8,156 nucleotides of DNA, taken from assembly GCA_031398365.1 (NCBI GenBank), contig JANNND010000514.1, positions 1-8,156 of the forward strand, in the 5' to 3' direction. Shown here piece after piece: positions 6,670-8,156 of this stretch (positions within the stretch are counted from its first letter, which is position 1; every line of letters begins with the position of its first letter). A model generated the notes under the pieces. The model saw only the letters and a program-made list of their open reading frames with translations. It ran no database searches and was not told the DNA's origin. The stretch is from JAFDVL01 sp031398365. GTDB taxonomy: Bacteria > Acidobacteriota > Blastocatellia > RBC074. Position numbers and translations under genes: made by a program.

Positions 6670-6897
6670 ATGGAACAGATTATGACGATTGAAGAAATAG
6701 CAAAGAATTTTGCTCACGAGTGGGTCTTAATTGCTGACCCACAGACGGATGAAGCTTTGGAAGTAAAAAGTGGTCGAGTTTTATATCACAGCCAAGACCG
6801 TGACGAATTTGATCGTAAATCTCTTAGCTTCAAGGCCGCGCGTTTCGCAGTGCTTTACATGGGTGCCATGTCGGACGAGATGGAGTTTGTGCTGTGA
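6670..6897 (+). CDS. Small conserved-type hypothetical protein, 75 residues
   Basis: GAGGT (6659-6663) sits 6 nt before the ATG and overlaps the previous stop, supporting this start. An internal ATG at 6682 (MTIEEIAKNF) is an alternative and may match relatives better. Visible motifs are HEWVLIADPQTDEAL (17-31), SGRVLYHSQDRDEF (34-47) and a C-terminal strand AVLYMG (60-65). From memory, this pattern (TxEEI, EWVLI, VLYHSxxRDE) resembles small proteins often encoded just before retropepsin-like (clan AA) aspartic proteases; I could not verify this. No biochemical function is known to me. The gene is relatively AT-rich. It ends in GTGCTGTGA, where a GTG overlaps the stop (see the next entry). 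Confidence 0.65.
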   Translation: MEQIMTIEEIAKNFAHEWVLIADPQTDEALEVKSGRVLYHSQDRDEFDRKSLSFKAARFAVLYMGAMSDEMEFVL

Positions 6898-6959
6898 GTT
6901 TTCAATTTGACGCCGAACACAGACTGGGTTTTTTTACGCGGGCTGAACCTCAATATTGA
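6894..6959 (+). pseudogene. Possible remnant of a retropepsin-like aspartic protease start
   Basis: A GTG overlapping the previous stop (GTGA) opens a 21-codon frame beginning VSFQFDAEHRLGFFTRAE, then stops at 6957-6959. The pattern S-F-x-F-D/N, a few residues, G-L-I, and R-A-E resembles the N-terminus of clan AA proteases that often follow the preceding small gene. The catalytic D-T/S-G motif is absent, so at best this is a broken stub. The resemblance is short and rests on memory, so it could be chance. Confidence 0.25.
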
Positions 6960-6995
6960 TTTTCGTCAGGGTCTGATTACTCTCTCCTAAAACCT

Positions 6996-7625
6996 ATGAA
7001 GAAACTACTTCCTTTTGCGCTCTGCCTGGTAGTGCTTTGTCTTTCTTCCTGCACCGAAGCCAAACGGTTTTGGGATGACAAGACGGCTACCAAAACCACC
7101 CCCACGCCGCGCTCCAACGAGGCGAGCATTACGCTGAAAGCCTCGCCTGCTGCGGCACAAAGTCCGAAAGCCTCGCCTGCCACAGCGGCAGCTTTTGCGG
7201 GCGATATTGCAGGCAAAGCGGGCAAGCGATTGCTGTATCAATTGCTGGAAAAAAATAATAAGAAACAGGTAAAGCTGGACTTGCTGTTGTCGGATGAACA
7301 GCTTACGCAAATGAACGATGTGGACAAAGGCAAAAAGTGGTATTTCGATTTGGCCTATGAAGGGCAGGACGGCTTCAATACCGGCGGTGAGTTGCTGATT
7401 GACATTACGAAAGGCAAAGGTGATTTGAAGCTGAATGGCAATCATTTGATCGGCAACATCATCGTGACGAATTGGACGGGGCCGCAGCAGGGATTGATGA
7501 GCATCAGCGCCAGGCCTGTGATGAGCGAAGCGGTGAACGCCAGAAAAGAAGACCCCAAACCCACCCAACCCGCGCCGACCGGGGGCAAAGCGAAACAGAG
7601 CGCGGCCAATAATCCACCGCTCTAA
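6996..7625 (+). CDS. Putative lipoprotein of unknown function
   Basis: The 209-residue protein starts with a classic lipoprotein signal: KK, a hydrophobic core FALCLVVLCL, and the lipobox LSSC with Cys19 as the acylated residue. It is therefore expected to be membrane-anchored outside the cytoplasm. Residues 30-70 are a low-complexity Ala/Ser/Pro/Lys/Thr linker with a 10-residue near-repeat KASPA. A folded region (about 75-175) contains KKQVKLDLLLSDEQL, KKWYFDLAYEG and LIGNIIVTNWTG and looks beta-rich. The tail is again Pro/Lys-rich. I do not recognise the family. No clear ribosome site precedes the ATG at 6996 (upstream sequence CTCTCCTAAAACCT). It ends 29 bp before the CstA start on the same strand, so an operon is likely and a role near that transporter is possible but unproven. 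Confidence 0.8.
   Translation: MKKLLPFALCLVVLCLSSCTEAKRFWDDKTATKTTPTPRSNEASITLKASPAAAQSPKASPATAAAFAGDIAGKAGKRLLYQLLEKNNKKQVKLDLLLSDEQLTQMNDVDKGKKWYFDLAYEGQDGFNTGGELLIDITKGKGDLKLNGNHLIGNIIVTNWTGPQQGLMSISARPVMSEAVNARKEDPKPTQPAPTGGKAKQSAANNPPL
7136..7180 (+). repeat. Short tandem near-repeat in the lipoprotein linker
   Basis: The 15-mer GAAAGCCTCGCCTGC occurs at 7136-7150 and 7166-7180, a 30-bp (10-codon) period in frame. It gives two KASPA motifs in the post-lipobox linker. This is probably slippage or unequal recombination in a disordered spacer. Confidence 0.7.
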
Positions 7626-7654
7626 CGCTGAGAAAAAACAACAAGGAATCCTCT

Positions 7655-8156
7655 ATGACCATTAACGCTGTCTGGATTTTAATTATCGTGCTGGCGATTT
7701 ACGCCATTGCCTATCGGTACTACAGCGCCTTTATTGCGGCAAAAGTCCTGGCGTTGAATGACGCACGCATCACGCCCGCACATCGGCTTAACGATGGGAA
7801 AGATTACACGCCGACCAATAAATATGTGCTGTGGGGCCATCACTTCGCGGCGATCAGCGGCCCCGGCCCATTGATTGGCCCGGTGCTGGCGGCGCAGTTC
7901 GGCTTTCTGCCGGGATTGTTGTGGATGGTCATTGGCGTCGTGCTGGCGGGCGCGGTGCATGACTTTGTGATTCTGGCGGCTTCGATTCGGCACGATGGGC
8001 AATCGTTGGCGGTGATCGCGCGGCGCGAGATTGATCGCGTGACGGGGACTGTCGCGACGTTTGCGATTTTGCTGATCGTCGTTGTGGCGCTGGCTGGGAT
8101 TGGCGTCGCGGTGGTCAACGCGCTCAGCGACAGTCCGTGGGGGATGTTCACGATTG
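7655..8156 (+). CDS. cstA: CstA-family carbon starvation protein / transporter (3' end outside window)
   Basis: The first 167 residues are visible; E. coli CstA has about 700. The ATG at 7655 is preceded by AAGGAA with a 6-nt spacer. The hydrophobic segment at about 4-20 is the first membrane helix. The family signature follows: DYTPTNKYVLWGHHFAAI (50-67), SGPGPLIGPVLAAQFG (68-83), then VVLAGAVHDF (95-104). Further helices lie near 86-107 and 132-157. The segment ALSDSPWGMFTI corresponds to the E. coli stretch ALAESPWGVFTV. Members are inner-membrane transporters: E. coli CstA takes up peptides and pyruvate under carbon starvation, and its paralogue BtsT takes up pyruvate. Which substrate applies here cannot be told from the N-terminus. 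The gene follows a putative lipoprotein by 29 bp. Confidence 0.95.
   Translation, partial: MTINAVWILIIVLAIYAIAYRYYSAFIAAKVLALNDARITPAHRLNDGKDYTPTNKYVLWGHHFAAISGPGPLIGPVLAAQFGFLPGLLWMVIGVVLAGAVHDFVILAASIRHDGQSLAVIARREIDRVTGTVATFAILLIVVVALAGIGVAVVNALSDSPWGMFTI

Noticed and set aside
7005..8151. Minus-strand frames opposite the lipoprotein and CstA genes
   Set aside because: The plus strand has a clear lipobox signal and CstA signature motifs. The minus-strand peptides are low-complexity shadows.

Overview
The window looks like a piece of an Acidobacteriota chromosome, most likely from the Blastocatellia side. The main support is the first gene, a large exported mosaic protein that ends in the Solibacter-type C-terminal domain (TIGR03437), a module heavily used in that phylum. 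Base composition is moderately GC-rich in the large genes. It is clearly lower in the toxin-antitoxin pair, the small membrane gene and the small genes near 6700.

Layout. (1) Positions 2-3484, plus strand: the 3' part of a very large secreted or surface protein with a jelly-roll domain, two IPT/TIG domains, an 'SPNGGE' beta domain, a six-bladed kelch propeller, an Ig/cadherin-like domain and TIGR03437. (2) Positions 3486-3715: no intact gene. This stretch holds a 100-bp extra copy of the 3' end of the mutase gene and the truncated start of a small hydrophobic ORF. (3) Positions 3715-6274, minus strand, a probable operon read leftward: DUF3592-like membrane protein, then the large (catalytic) subunit of a split methylmalonyl-CoA mutase, then a BrnT-like toxin, then a BrnA/CopG-like antitoxin. 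(4) Positions 6275-6381: a divergent intergenic region with candidate -10 elements facing both ways and a perfect 7-bp inverted repeat. (5) Positions 6382-6990, plus strand: two small unknown proteins followed by what may be gene debris. (6) Positions 6996-8156, plus strand: a lipoprotein and the N-terminal part of a CstA-family carbon-starvation/peptide or pyruvate transporter that runs off the window.

The most interesting structure is around the mutase. Its last 100 bp, stop codon included, occur twice in the same orientation exactly 800 bp apart, and the BrnT/BrnA module lies between the copies. The outer copy sits almost directly against the convergent kelch gene, as an original gene end would. 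The simplest reading is that a cassette carrying the toxin-antitoxin pair and a replacement 3' end entered the mutase gene, restored it, and left the old end as a relic. This is an inference from the repeat geometry. No integrase, att core or IS end was seen.

Functionally, the mutase interconverts (R)-methylmalonyl-CoA and succinyl-CoA with adenosylcobalamin. Its B12-binding subunit must be encoded elsewhere, because this protein stops after the substrate-binding barrel. No RNA gene, CRISPR array or complete mobile element was recognised.
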